Shown piece by piece: positions 24,583 through 35,900 of a DNA stretch of 64,000 nucleotides. Within the stretch, counting starts at the first letter, position 1; each line of letters begins with the position of its first letter. Origin of the DNA: Halocafeteria seosinensis (taxonomy: Eukaryota; Sar; Bigyra; Bicosoecida); the NCBI GenBank assembly GCA_001687465.1, contig LVLI01000005.1, forward strand, positions 310,001 to 374,000, written 5' to 3'. A program made the translations under genes and the position numbers. Under the pieces are notes generated by a model. That model saw nothing but the letters and a program-made list of their open reading frames with translations, was not told the DNA's origin and searched no databases.

Positions 24583-27489
24583 TACATCTTTTTCTTTCCT
24601 GCTTCCTGCTGCTTCCCGTTTGTATTCCGTCTCAAGTGTTTCGGTGGCGATCTCTCAGAAACTGGCTTCCGCTTCTTCCGCCGTTGCTGTTGCCACAGAG
24701 ACGTGGAAATATTAATGAGACCTGACTCAATCATATTAATTGCTTCAGATTTCATGGACGTCGCTTGGCTGCGCTGAGGGAAGTGCATAGGAAACCTGTA
24801 ACTGAGCCAAAGGTACAAGTCAATGGCTTGGTGGCGCCCCTCTAACAGCTCCATATCTCGTAGGCCTGAGATCTTGTAGCGAATCGGTAACTGAATATCC
24901 ATCATTTGGACCTTCCTCTCGGCGAGCGTCCGAGCATAGCGTTCAAATGCGACGCGAACTTCCCCATTTTTCAGCTGCGCAGGAGCACAACACAGAGTGT
25001 ACTTTTCGGACAACTTGAGCCCTTTGATTTCATCGAGTATTTTGGCAGCAGAAACAGCGTCGTCATGGCGACACATAAAATAATCTCCGTCCATTTGTGA
25101 CACATCAACGAAGTTTTCTAGTAGTTTCGAAAGAGGCGTATTAGTCCCCTCGGGCATAACTCGAGCAAAAGCTTCAAGCTGTTCAGAACTGGGAAACAAA
25201 CCAGCTCGTGTCAGAGTGTGTGTCTCGCTGTTCATGCAGTCTTGAAGGTATTCAATATCGTCATCCAAGAAGGTTGTCACTTCTCCGGTGGAGTATTGGG
25301 TCCCGTGGCGTCCCGCTCGTCCACCAATTTGCTTCACCTGAGCGGGGCTAACGGGATTAACACCTGTACCATCATATTTTTCTAGAGTGTGAAATATAAC
25401 TCTTCGAATGTTTAGATTGAGCCCCATTCCTATGGCATCGCTGGCAACAAGTACATCATAGCCAGAATTGGGATCATTAAATAACTGCGCTTGTGACGAC
25501 CTAGTTTCCGGGGGCAAGTTCCCGTACACAACACAGCATTTGTGTGAGGTACTTTGTTCAATGTTCCGACGAATTGCATAAATATCGCGCCGTGAAAAAG
25601 CAACAACGGCATCGCCGGCTCGAATGTTGGAATAATCACCCTGGATGCTTTCGTCGCACACTTTTAGAGGCGAAAGCCTTTCATACGTTCGCACGTGGAA
25701 ATCATCACCGGAAATGTCGCAGAGCTTCTCCAGTGCAGGAATTGCAGATGGATCCCCGCACACATGGATTTCTTTGGCAGGTGCTCCCATCACAGCTCGC
25801 GTCCAGGCGTGGCCTCTAAACGAATCCCCAATAAGCTGTATTTCGTCTATCACGGCAACATCCAGTGGATCGTTTAAATTCAGCATTTCGACAGTACATG
25901 CAGTGTGCGACGAGAAGGGCATCCTTCTTCTTTCTTGCCCAGTGAGGAGGGATGTGTAAGTACCCTCCATATTTAACCTTTCGTATATCTCCAAGGCAAG
26001 TAATCTAAGTGGACCAGCGTAGACTCCTTTATCTGCAGCTCTGAGGCGTTGCAAAGCATTATACGTTTTCCCACTGTTTGTAGGCCCCGCATGATAAATG
26101 ATCTGTCGTTTCATCGAACGGGCTATTGTATACCACTGATGTGGGAGTCTCAGATCCGCACCTCGGCGCATATTGTGTAAGAGATTGATATCATCCGGGA
26201 AATATACTTGGGCCGCACGAACCACGAGTTGAGTCATATCCTTTAAGTGTGCATCTTCATATGCACTGTTCGTGATGTTGCAGCGATGCAGAAACCGCTC
26301 AAACGCATGTTGGGCTTCAGTGTAATCTACACGTCGCCTGAAATCACGTTCTCGTTCAGTCGGCACCTTTTTCACACCCTCGATAACATCCGTATCAACA
26401 GTAACTCCATCAAATATGATTGATGGATTCGCCATTAATGCTCTTCTTAATCGTGCGACACTACGAATCCACAGCTGTGTGCTCAAACCTGCCTGTTCGG
26501 CTGCAACCTCCATGGCAGGAGTATAATCATACAATGGTTTAATCCTATTGGAAAGAACTGTCTGATCCTCAGGAGTGACAATGTCTTTAACTGAGTCTTC
26601 AAACTTCTCTTTGGCCAGTGTCGATGACGGGCGATAATCTACTATATGCGTTGAGATTGCTCTGCTATCTGGTTCCATATCTTGCTCTTCCTCGAAAGTT
26701 GGTGCTTCTGAATTACAAACTGCATGGTGGCAAAGGTCCACTAAGTCGGAAACATGTTCGCGCTTGGTACTCCTTTCCGATAAGTTGCACCTCGCAAGGA
26801 ATGCTTGAAACGCTTGGTTACTACTAAAGAGATCTTCTGGTCCTGAGTATAGTCGTTCTCTAAAAAAGGCTACAGCTTCTTTCCATTCATTTTTTGAGTA
26901 CCCGTATCGGCCTTGTGCAAGCTTATAGCCCAATTCTTGCTTCATCTGTCCCAGTCGCCGTTCAACCACAACACTATCTGACTGATGCAGAAACTTGGCC
27001 TCTAAACTTGATATTGGGCGATATTTTTTATCATAGACTTCTTCGGAATTTAATTCATCTGCACCGTGCGTACCAGTTCAACACGTATGGCTTCCCCAGA
27101 CTCATCTACGACTGACTCACCTGTGCGCACTTACCTGTCGTTTCATTGGCGATTTCCTCTGCGGCTTGACCTTGTGTGCATGAACCAGAAGAGGAACCGC
27201 TGGCACGCGCAACAGCTTCCTGTGATGAAGCAGAGCGCCGTTTATGTCGATTAAGGACTTTCTCTTTAGCGGCAGGCTTCAGGAATTCAAGTAAGTACTT
27301 GTAGTCTGCCTCTCCCCCTTTTCTGTCCGCTTCAGTATGTTGAGAAGTTTTCTTCGAAAAAGATAAATATGATGGTGAGCCGAAAAGGGGAATAGACCTT
27401 CTTGTCCAATAATAGGAGCCATAAAGCTCCTTGAAAATGCGTCCGGAGGACAGTCCTCCCCGACACCGTCGATACACTATCCTATTCAT
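24576..27489 (-). CDS. SUPV3L1: SUV3-family mitochondrial ATP-dependent RNA helicase
   Basis: Two exons, 27489-27135 and 27058-24576, about 945 aa. SUV3 unwinds mitochondrial RNA for degradation and surveillance. The Arg-rich, acid-poor N-terminus (MNRIVYRRCRGGLSSGR) fits a mitochondrial presequence. The helicase core is clear: GPTNSGKT (Walker A), YAGPLRLLALEIYERLN, TVEMLNLNDPLDVAVIDEIQ (motif II), VVAFSRRDIYAIRR, VLVASDAIGMGLNLNIRRVIF, and QIGGRAGRHG. The C-terminal part (LPIRYKISGLRDMELLEGRHQAIDLYLWLSYRFP) matches the SUV3 C-terminal domain, and a Lys/Arg-rich tail closes the protein. Ahead of the core there are two similar helical segments (see findings), which lengthens the N-terminal region. 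The 76-nt intron splits a Gly/Asp codon. A five-codon uORF overlaps the start. Confidence 0.92.
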
Positions 27490-27496
27490 GGCCCAT
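27482..27496 (-). promoter_or_regulatory. Minimal uORF overlapping the SUV3 start
   Basis: Read on the minus strand: ATG-GGC-CAT-GAA-TAG. It begins 7 nt before the main ATG and runs through it in another frame, so ribosomes initiating here would bypass or have to step back to the SUV3 start. Confidence 0.35.
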
Positions 27497-27698
27497 AGCG
27501 ACTACCGCACTAGCCATATGCACGCACACATACACCCTAATTAACTAATTACACTATCAATCGGATGAGAAATCGCCGCATTATACGATAAAATGACCCT
27601 TAACAAGCCATCTTCACAAAAACATGAAGTCTTGTGAAGCTCCAGCGGCGTGAACTTCATGGTCTGGTGAAGAATTCGTAATTAAATTGTTTTCATTG
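27490..27698. other. Short spacer between DDX49 and SUV3
   Basis: About 210 bp that must hold both the DDX49 3' end and the SUV3 promoter, both on the minus strand. It is AT-rich around 27530-27550; no gene is seen. Confidence 0.3.
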
Positions 27699-29528
27699 TT
27701 ATGTTTGGACGCTACCGTTTTGGTCTCCCTCCTTGTAGTGCTGTTGGAGTTTCCGGCTCTTTTTCTTCCTCTTGCGTGCGGTTTGGACGGAGTCCTGGAA
27801 TCCATTCTCCTGCAAACGCAACTTGGCCAGACGCTGAGCTGTAGATACCCGTTGCATCCTGGCAAGAGCCTGTTTCTCCTCTATTCCGGGAAGCTCCTCC
27901 AGATTTTTTCCTATTTTTTCTTCGATGGCGTGTACTCGTTCTACATCATATTGTGTGACAATAGAGATTGCACAGCCCTCTTTCCCAGCTCTGTAGCACA
28001 ATGTGAGAATTCCGACGGTGGTTCATACAGTCCAAGTAGTGTGGATAGACTTACCTCGCTGTTCGACCAACGCGATGAATATAGTCTGCACTCACTTGCG
28101 GGAGATCGTAATTTACCACCAGGTCGACTTCTGGTATATCTAAGCCACGAGAGGCGACGTCCGTCGCAACTAGAATTTTAGCTAATCCAGACTTAAAACG
28201 CGAAAGCGAAGCCAAGCGTCTTCGTTGGTTCATTAAACTGTGCAGCGGCGTACAGACGATTCCCAATTCGACCAGCGTCTCTGCAATCAACTGGCAGGAT
28301 TCACACTTAGCAACGAAAATTATTGCGGAATTAAAACGCCTAGCTTCACCGTCCTCATCGTCGAAAAAAAACTCTTCTGCATTCTCTCCTTCCCGAGCTC
28401 CCTCTTTGGCGGTAGTCGCGGATAGTTGTTTCTTCTTTTTCTTGTTCCGCATTCGCTTGGTTTCTGGAGTTTCCAAGGGAACAACCAGGTCTAATATACA
28501 GCTAAGGTAGCACAACTTCACCGCTTCAGGAACAAACACAAAATATTGTTTTAGCGTCTCTACAGTTGTGGGAGGAACGTCCATGTCATATCGGAAAGGG
28601 TTTTGCAAGTACAGCGAATTAAGCTTCTTTAGGTTTTCCGTAAGGGTGGCGGAGAATAGCAAAGTCTGCCGGTCGCCCGTTGCATGTTCCATGATCACAC
28701 TAAGATCAGGGGCGAAACTCAGTTCCAACAGCCGATCAGCTTCGTCAAGTACAAGAAATTGTAGGCGCGATAGGTCTGGCGGCATAGGGTTTCGGGTTAA
28801 CATATCGGCCATTCTTCCAGGCGTTGCGACGATTATGTGTGGCTGTTCCGACAACGCTTTACCTTGCACTACCATATCCATCCCTCCTACGACTACCGTC
28901 ACTCTTACTCCAAGTTGCGCACCTAAAGCTTGAAACTGTTCGTGAATCTGGAACGCTAGTTCTCTCGATGGAGACAGAACCAATGCGAATGGTCCAAATG
29001 GGTCTTCCGCTAGTTTTTGCAGGATAGGGAGGGCAAACGCAGCAGTCTGCAGAAGCAACGTTGCGTGAACGACGTTAAGTGTACACGATAATAGTGATAG
29101 CTGTAACAGAATCCACCCACCTTTCCGCTACCGGTAGGTGCACTTGCCAGTACGTCGCGCCCTTCGAGAATTGGAGCCACGCAGTTAGCCTGTACGGCAG
29201 TTGGTGTCTTTATGCCCATATGCTGGCATGAATCTACCAACCAAGGGGCTAACCCGAGGGAACGAAAACCGTGTTGACGCTCCGGAGCATTAACATCGGT
29301 TCGATCATCAGCGCTTTCCTGTCTTCTGCCATGTTCGCCTCCATTCTGCTCTTTTCCGGCAGAGGCTTTCGAAGACGCAGACGAAGCATGAGTTGCGTCG
29401 TCGTTGACTTTCTGAGATGTTGTCTGATCTGCTGCCGTATTGCGGCTAAAGAGTTGTAAAGAGTCTTGTGTCTCATCCTCGTCGTCAGAGGACGACGAAG
29501 CAGTAGAGTCGCGGTGATGTTTGCTCAT
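27699..29528 (-). CDS. DDX49: DEAD-box RNA helicase, DDX49/Dbp8 type (ribosome biogenesis)
   Basis: Exons 29528-29121, 29046-28055 and 27990-27699 encode about 563 aa. Dbp8/DDX49 acts in the nucleolus on the small-subunit pre-rRNA. After a Ser/Asp-rich leader come the Q motif (FRSLGLAPWLVDSCQHMGIKTPTAVQ), Walker A APTGSGK-TAAFALP split by a 74-nt intron, PSRELAFQI, TPGR, DEAD with VLDEADRLLE, SAT (LFSATL), IIFVAKC, VATDVASRGLDIP and HRVGRTAR at the second intron. The run LQFLVLDEADRLLELSFAPDL and the RTAR-AGKEGCAISIVTQYDVERVHAIE tail fit DDX49. Between motifs III and IV there is a charged insert with Lys-rich and acidic parts (NKKKKKQ, EEFFFDDEDGE). The C-terminal tail is Lys-rich. It shares a 287-bp divergent promoter with CIAO1. 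Confidence 0.9.
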
Positions 29529-29815
29529 GCTATATCACAGAAGGGAAAATAGAATAGATACATAAATGTACGCTTTTCTTTCTCTAGCTAGCTACAATAC
29601 CGCGTTGGGGGACTCAATGAACCCTCGAACCATCGTGTCAGTGCAAGTTGAAGTTGAGTAGCGCGTGCACTAGTCTACAGTGTATGGCATACAGCGGTGT
29701 AGAAAGTGTAAGCTATTGTATAGATTCCGTGGAGAGATGGTAGTGCCACGGCGTGAGTGAACCAGCACGCGTAAGTACGGTCGATTTGTCGTCTTGACGA
29801 GAGAATGAATAATTG
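29529..29815. promoter_or_regulatory. Divergent promoter region, DDX49 / CIAO1
   Basis: 287 bp between divergent starts. A tiny ORF, ATG-AAT-AAT-TGA, at 29805-29816 ends inside the CIAO1 start codon. A strong donor-like GTAAGTACGG at 29771 has no suitable acceptor before the ATG, so I do not call a 5'UTR intron. Confidence 0.4.
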
Positions 29816-29816
29816 A
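29805..29816 (+). promoter_or_regulatory. Minimal uORF with TGATG stop-start overlap before CIAO1
   Basis: ATG-AAT-AAT-TGA, where the final A of the stop is the first base of the CIAO1 ATG at 29816. This geometry is typical of termination-reinitiation coupling. Confidence 0.5.
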
Positions 29817-31014
29817 TGGCAGCAGCAGCAACAAGCTCGGTGTGTGGAGTGAAGAAGCGTAAGATGAACCCTGATACAGTCAATACAACAGCCGTTGCGG
29901 TGGACGATGCCATTGCTGCAATGCCCTCGTTAGAACAGGTGACGATCTTACATCGTCATGACGAGTGTGTATGGCACGTCTCGTGGCATCCAACGAAAGC
30001 AATGCTCGCCACATGTGGAAGTGATAAAACGGTGTGTGTATGGAAAATGGACCCAGACGACGAGTCGCAGTGGTCATGTGCTGCTATTCTTGATGAAGCC
30101 ACAAGTAGGACTATTCGCTCCTGCGAATGGTCTCCAGACGGTAAATTCTTGGCCGCGGTCAGCTTCGACGCGACTGTCATTATATGGGAAGTTGCCGGAA
30201 ACAGCTTCGAACCTTTAGCCACATTGGAAGGTCACGAAAATGAAGTTAAGAGTGTGGCATGGAGGCCTGATGGATCCATGCTTGCAACCTGTAGTCGAGA
30301 TAAAAGTATATGGATTTGGGATGCCGATCCTGAAGAATTTGAATCAATATCGGTACTGCCGTCGCATAACCAAGATGTAAAATTTGTCAGGTGGGATCCT
30401 TCAGGGGAATACTTAGTATCTGCTAGCTATGACGATACAATCAAAATATGGGTGGAAGAAGAAGATGAAGAGTGGGCTTGCGTGCAAACTTTGAATGGAC
30501 ATTCGTCTACAGTGTGGGGTGTAGCCTTCGATTCTTCCGGCAAGAATATGGCGTCCTGCAGCGATGACTGCTCTGTTATAATCTGGACAAACCAAAACAA
30601 AGGGAAACCGGGACCTCCAAAGTGGACTCAAGTAAAGTGCCTGCCTGGCCACCATGATAGAGCTATTCTAAGTATCGACTGGTCCAAAGACGGAAATACT
30701 ATCGCATCCTGCGGCGAAGATGATAGACTATGCCTCTATGGGCCGAAGGGAGGAGATACTGACGACCCATCTGTAAGTCTCTTGCTGTTCTCCAGTTGAT
30801 TTGCGATCGAATTTATATTCATTCTTTCTCTTATTATTGTTTCTTCCAGAGTATAGAAATCGAGTACTGCAAAGAAAATGCTCATGATGGAGACATCAAC
30901 TGTGTTAGGTGGTCACCAGTACTGCCGCATTTACTGGCTTCCGCTGGTGATGATTGCGAAGTTCGCATCTGGAGGTATCACCCAGATAAATTTCGAGAAG
31001 CTTTGAGACAATAA
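29816..31014 (+). CDS. CIAO1: CIAO1/Cia1, WD40 platform of cytosolic Fe-S assembly
   Basis: Exons 29816-30772 and 30850-31014 encode about 373 aa, close to the family's usual size. CIAO1 is the seven-bladed propeller that docks Fe-S targets in the cytosolic CIA complex. After a ~50-aa leader, WD repeats are visible: HRHDECVWHVSWHPTKAMLATCGSDKTVCVW, IRSCEWSPDGKFLAAVSFDATVIIW, GHENEVKSVAWRPDGSMLATCSRDKSIWIW, SHNQDVKFVRWDPSGEYLVSASYDDTIKIW, GHSSTVWGVAFDSSGKNMASCSDDCSVIIW, ILSIDWSKDGNTIASCGEDDRLCLY, and a last one in exon 2 ending DDCEVRIWRYHPD (each repeat quoted in part). The regular CIAO1-type 'D-x-T-x-x-I/V-W' blade ends and HNQDVK/GHENEVK tops support the call. The 77-nt intron joins DDPS to SIEIEYC. 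A minimal uORF precedes the start. Confidence 0.93.
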
Positions 31015-31339
31015 CCTAATACACCTGTGCACACATGTGCAACTTGTACCTAGTGTACACACACAGTACTTGCGCCTTGCTCCGAATAGTTTGTCGTATG
31101 TATTTATTCATTAACCTCAGAACTGGCCGACGGCGAGTGGTTGTGTGCGTTGTGAAGATAACTTCACACCGCTGACGTGTGGTAGACCACTGGTAGTAAG
31201 TACCCTGTGTACTCCTGCTTATATGCCATACATGCGCCCATATGAAGAATCAATGTACTCTGTAATCGATTTTACAGTCTCGCCTCCATTAGAACAGGCT
31301 CTATCGGTATAGACGAGCAAGAAGTCGCGTGCCAATGTG
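31015..31339. other. Spacer between CIAO1 and the UPF0598 gene
   Basis: 325 bp holding the CIAO1 3' end and the next promoter. A start-stop element (ATG-TGA at 31335-31340) abuts the next start codon. Otherwise nothing recognisable. Confidence 0.3.
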
Positions 31340-31340
31340 A
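31335..31340 (+). promoter_or_regulatory. Start-stop element (ATGTGATG) at the UPF0598 start
   Basis: ATG immediately followed by TGA, with the stop's last base forming the A of the main ATG at 31340. A start-stop element stalls ribosomes and usually lowers or regulates initiation at the next ATG. Confidence 0.45.
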
Positions 31341-32588
31341 TGTTGGCTCTCAGACGAGCATTAACAAGTTCTGTCAAACGCACCATACCGGTATGTCCTG
31401 CCTTCAGTCAGGTACTAATTTCGAAGACTCGTCGATCGCACGAGCAAGGGAAGACGCGATGGAACAATAGAATGTTGGCAACGACGGCGCAAGCAAGTTA
31501 TGGACAAGAGGAAGCTGAAGTTGACGACGAGCACTATGAGGAAGTCAGGCAAAAACAGTCTATAAAGCCCGTTGACTTTTATGAATATTGGGCTCAACAG
31601 CGTCGCTATTTCTACTATGTTGACAACCAAGTAAGTCTACTTGATGTGACCTGAATGCATTGGAAACTTAGGATAGACTCGGATCTTGCAGGGCCGTTTG
31701 TTCATTGAGGATGTACTTCCCAAAAACATTGCTACCAGTCTCAAGAGTGAAAAATTCCTCAACTTCTTTTGGAAACAAATCCGACGTAATGACCAGGAAG
31801 GTAAAAGAAATTGCTTGGTTAAAGACACCGTTGGCTTGCCGAGTTTCACTCTTCTCAATATCGTCACTCAGAACATCAAGACTATCCCTACTATAGCCCA
31901 TGCGGGAAGGAGAAGAATTACATAAAGGTATGAACTCAAGGCCTATTAATTATCCAAATCACCAAAGGACGCGCATCATTTATTTCCAGGTTGCTGATCG
32001 GCCGGTCGTTTTCCACGAAATCGTTGACGGACACCTTGTATATGGTGGCGCTCTGACGATTCCTTTCAGCCCTTACAGATTATATATGACTGACACTGGA
32101 CGTTTATATCACTGTGCCGAAGGTATGTTTTTGAATTGAGAAAATTCGGTGGATGGACGAAACTAACAAACTCCATATGTGCAGACACGTCTGTCGGTGG
32201 AATTGGCCTCGTCAAGTCTCAAATCGCAGTCGGAGTCGCTCAGAACATTCTCCTGATGGACCAAGTTGAGAGCGCTGATATGGAAACAATGCGCCAAACC
32301 ATGAATGATGTGCAGAATCGGAGTGATGGAGACGAAAAAGGCAGCAAAGAGGGTCGAAAAAAGAAAAAACGGCGAGATCCTCCACCTCTGGATCCGCTCT
32401 CAGAGTGGTCCGAACTCAGCTCCGATATATCCAACGGCGGACAATTATTAGAGAAACTACAGTACAAAGATACAATACAGGGTGTGTATGCTCCAAGAGA
32501 AGACCGGATTTTTCCCATATGGAAAGCTGCAGTCAATGGGATGGCTGGTGACCCTTTCCGTGAGTTCTCCGAGCCCATAACAGAATAA
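31340..32588 (+). CDS. UPF0598 / C8orf82-like mitochondrial protein
   Basis: Exons 31340-31630, 31692-31800, 31872-31927, 31990-32122 and 32185-32588 encode about 330 aa. The family is widespread in eukaryotes; its molecular function is not known to me. Conserved blocks are QRRYFYYVDNQ-GRLFIEDVLPKN, KFLNFFWKQIRRN, YPYYSPCGKEKNYIK and VADRPVVFHEIVD, followed by LTIPFSPYRLYMTDTGRLYH and VGGIGLVKSQIAVGVA. The N-terminus (MLALRRALTSSVKRTIPV) is a good mitochondrial presequence. Each intron join restores a conserved block, notably HQDYPYYSPCG across the third exon of 56 nt. Compared with the animal protein there is a ~60-aa charged insertion (GRKKKKRRDPPPLDPL) in the C-terminal third. AATAAA at 32634-32639 follows the stop. 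Confidence 0.85.
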
Positions 32589-32980
32589 TACTTCCGAATT
32601 GTATTAAAAAAAAATGTAGCAAAGGTTTCAACGAATAAACACTCAATCTATCTTCTTACGCGGCTTCTGTGCACTATGACATACTGTTTAAACGTAAAGT
32701 AGACTATAAGTAGTGTTTTGGAATTGTGATGATGCGTTTCACAAGTTTTTCCGCACTACCACCCCCTTGCTTAGGTCTTTTGCCCTATGTATGGCAACGG
32801 CCACAACATATAATAGTAGCTCGTGGTACTGGTTCGATAGAGCCGTAGACCATTAACATTATAGATATCAATGACGGTCTAAATGTACTCAATGAGATTG
32901 GGCTGGAAGCACTTGAGCGCTCATGATCATGAAGTAGCACAAGTCCACGTTCACGCCCCCCACCAACATGGCTTCTTAAG
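32589..32980. promoter_or_regulatory. Spacer and promoter region of the giant gene
   Basis: 392 bp. It starts with the UPF0598 3' end (A-run at 32606-32614, AATAAA at 32634-32639) and ends with the giant gene leader. The leader holds a three-codon ORF, ATG-GCT-TCT-TAA (32968-32979), one base before the main ATG. A purine/pyrimidine-skewed stretch at about 32955-32970 is the only other feature. Confidence 0.4.
32968..32979 (+). promoter_or_regulatory. Minimal uORF one base before the giant-gene start
   Basis: ACCAACATGG gives a near-ideal initiation context to ATG-GCT-TCT-TAA, and the main ATG follows after a single base at 32981. The main ATG has a poorer context (TTAAGATGA), so reinitiation would be needed to make the giant protein unless transcription starts downstream. 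Confidence 0.45.
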
Positions 32981-35900
32981 ATGAGGGATAGGAGTATTGC
33001 GCTCCAGGCAGCTTCGATAGGAAGCTTTTGGAAGCTGTTCTGCTTCCTTAGCCTTAGTGGCTTATTCACTATTTCGACGCAGCAGCCTGCTAGTCCCTCT
33101 ACAGGTGAGCTCTGCCTATCTGCCGACTGGTTGACTTTGATGCGATCATGGATTATCATTCGCTTCGTATGTGAATTCTCTGCATATGCAGTGCCATTGG
33201 GAATATGGACAGTTCGCCCTTTATCCCCAGCTCTCCTGAGACCCGCGAAAAGTTCGTATAATTTTCACTTCTTTTGTAGTTGCCAAGTGAGCTAGTGGAC
33301 TTCACTTACGAGTTTCAATACAGGCAATCAGTGGCAACATGTAGTCGACACCGAAGTTAACTTTACGCTGGCAGAGGCAGGCCCAGTATATCTCTCCTTC
33401 CATTTGAACGCTATGGCGCACAGCAGCAGGCCAACCAACGATTTTGGAATGGTTGCTCCCCCTGATCTGCTACTCGGCCGACTAGTTGTGAACGGAGCTC
33501 CATTTCGGCAGTCTGGAACTTCGGTCTCGCCAAATCTGTTTCAGAAGGAACCCATTCTACATTTACAAGGGGGGGTGGCTTTAAGGCTTCCCAAAGGAGA
33601 CCACCATGTGGCACTCCAGTGGAAAGCACATGGGGAAACTGTCGATATGTACAGCTCCACGCCAGATGGAAAAACTGGACAGTACACAACACGATCTGTC
33701 ATAGTACGACAGGATAATGACATTGTTTATAGTACCACGTTGACCCCGAAACAAACCATGTCGGAACAAGGTTGGACCGAAATTGAGAGTGTAAAGAATT
33801 ATGACGGCGGACGACAACTCAGCGGAGAATATATTCTGAGCGTTAGAAGCTTCCCGAACCGACTGGTAAAAGGTGCGTACTGTGAAAAATGCTGATGCTG
33901 TAATAGCCATGCTCGAATTGTTTCCGTTTCCGATGCATTTCAGAATTAGGACAAGGATCAATGATATCGGCCAGAGTTACAGTGAACTCGCATCCGCTGG
34001 AGGGAAGCGAAACGCACTTCCAGACTTCTTCTGTAGCGGCCACATCTGTGACACTCGCGAGCAGCTTTTCAATCCCGCCTTTTGAACGGAATGCAACCAT
34101 ATCACTGCAGTGGAAAGCCAGAGGTGAGAAGAAGACGTGGAGAGCAGACCCAACAGTTTTGGACGGTTTCTCAGGGGGACGCATACTCGCTATTTTCAAT
34201 CCTCGATCTCAAACCCGTGCATCCTTGTTCCCCTCTGAAGATCCCTCAACAGACCCATTTGTCTGGCAAGACCTTCCTACCGGTGTTATCGTCAACAGCG
34301 TCAAGGGTCGGGGAGCTTTTCATATAAGTTATACAATAGATCCCCGAATTTCTAGGACGGCAGGGATTTTCAAGGCCATGCTAGCGTTTCGGCTGACCCT
34401 CGACGATTCGGTCTTGCCCCGCTCAGTGGTGCAAAGTGCCGTTGATTCCCAGCACCTACAGAGAATAAGTGCGAAAAGTGTTCACCAGCCGGTGGACACA
34501 GGAACTCACACTATACGCTTGCAGGTCAAGGCCGTAAACAGTTCGCTGTTCTATGGTTTCAATAGCCTCGTCTCTAATGTTATGGACCTTTTTGAAATCC
34601 GAGTCTTATTCTCTGACAACATTGGCTTGAATCACGACCCTGAAATCATAAAAGAACGAATGCAGTTGCCACTGGTTACCCTCGAGGACGATAACCTGGA
34701 TATGAGTGGTCTTTACTTCAGGGACATCGATCAGAACTTAATTGAAGACATGAATGTCCAGATAGGAATTTGTCTAGCATTTGGTAGCTTCAGAGAGCTC
34801 TTACTACATAATGACAAGTGCTTCAACAAGACTGGATCCATAGCGAAAATGAACCAGCTCATGGACCGTCTCACTTACGTTCCCCACGAAGACTTTTTCG
34901 GATACGACACATTCGTTGTGGAAATTGATGACTTAGGCAACGTCGGTAGCGGGGGGCCGAAGCAAGATCGCTTAACATTGCCTATTGAAGTGGTTCCGGT
35001 AAACGATCCAGTCCGATTGAACACGACAACGTCTGTGGATATCGAAGAAGGAGGGAGCATTTGGTTACCAACACTCAGTATACTGGACAATGACCAAGCC
35101 GGCCTCGTAAATTCGAGTACGACGGTGAAAAACATGAACTACACGCTGGAGTTAGAAGCGTCCTTCGGGCGCTTTCTTGGGCAAGATAGTGTTTGGAAAG
35201 CATCAGATATCGTCAACGTTTCCGCTGATATAGACCAGTTGCAAGCGATATTTTCTGATATACGCTATCAAGTTCCTCGTGGTTTGAAGCCGAGTAGCAA
35301 CCCCCATTTATCGCTGAGAGTTTGTGATGAGGGAGCGTTCGGCGTAGAAGATGCAATTTCAACTTTGAAGCCCAGAAAACAGAGGAAAAACAACTGCGCT
35401 GAGACGAGAATCAGCGTTACTATATTGCCTGTGAACGATGCCCCCCTAATTGAAGCATTCCCTCAACAGGTGGTATCATTGAATGTGGAAGGTCTGTCTT
35501 CTGCCCACAAAGTGGTCGGAGCCGCTCAACACATTGACATCCTCAAGACTGAATCTATAGAAATCTCAGGCAAGTCTCTTGTCGACGCATTGCAGCAATC
35601 GTCCATTACAATTTCGCAGAGTAGTGATGCGGGGGGTTGGACTGCTTTTCGACTAGTCAACCAGTCTGGTAACACTGTTCCTGTTGACTTCTTCCTAAGC
35701 GTCGGGAAGAGAACACCCTCCATTAGTATCCACGACGAAGAGATGGTTCTTTCCGTAGAGAGTCAAGAGCATATTGAAGTTCCGTTGATGCAAAACGCAT
35801 CAGGGAGGAGTTTAAAGTGTGTATTTATAGCAGTAGTGGACTTTTCAATTATTCTCGCCGACATGGATTGTGACGACAGCTGTCTTCAGTCATCCCGACC

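Noticed and set aside
29771-29830. Possible 5'UTR intron of CIAO1 starting at GTAAGTACGG
   Set aside because: No acceptor before the ATG, and using one after it would remove the start and leave a too-short intron.
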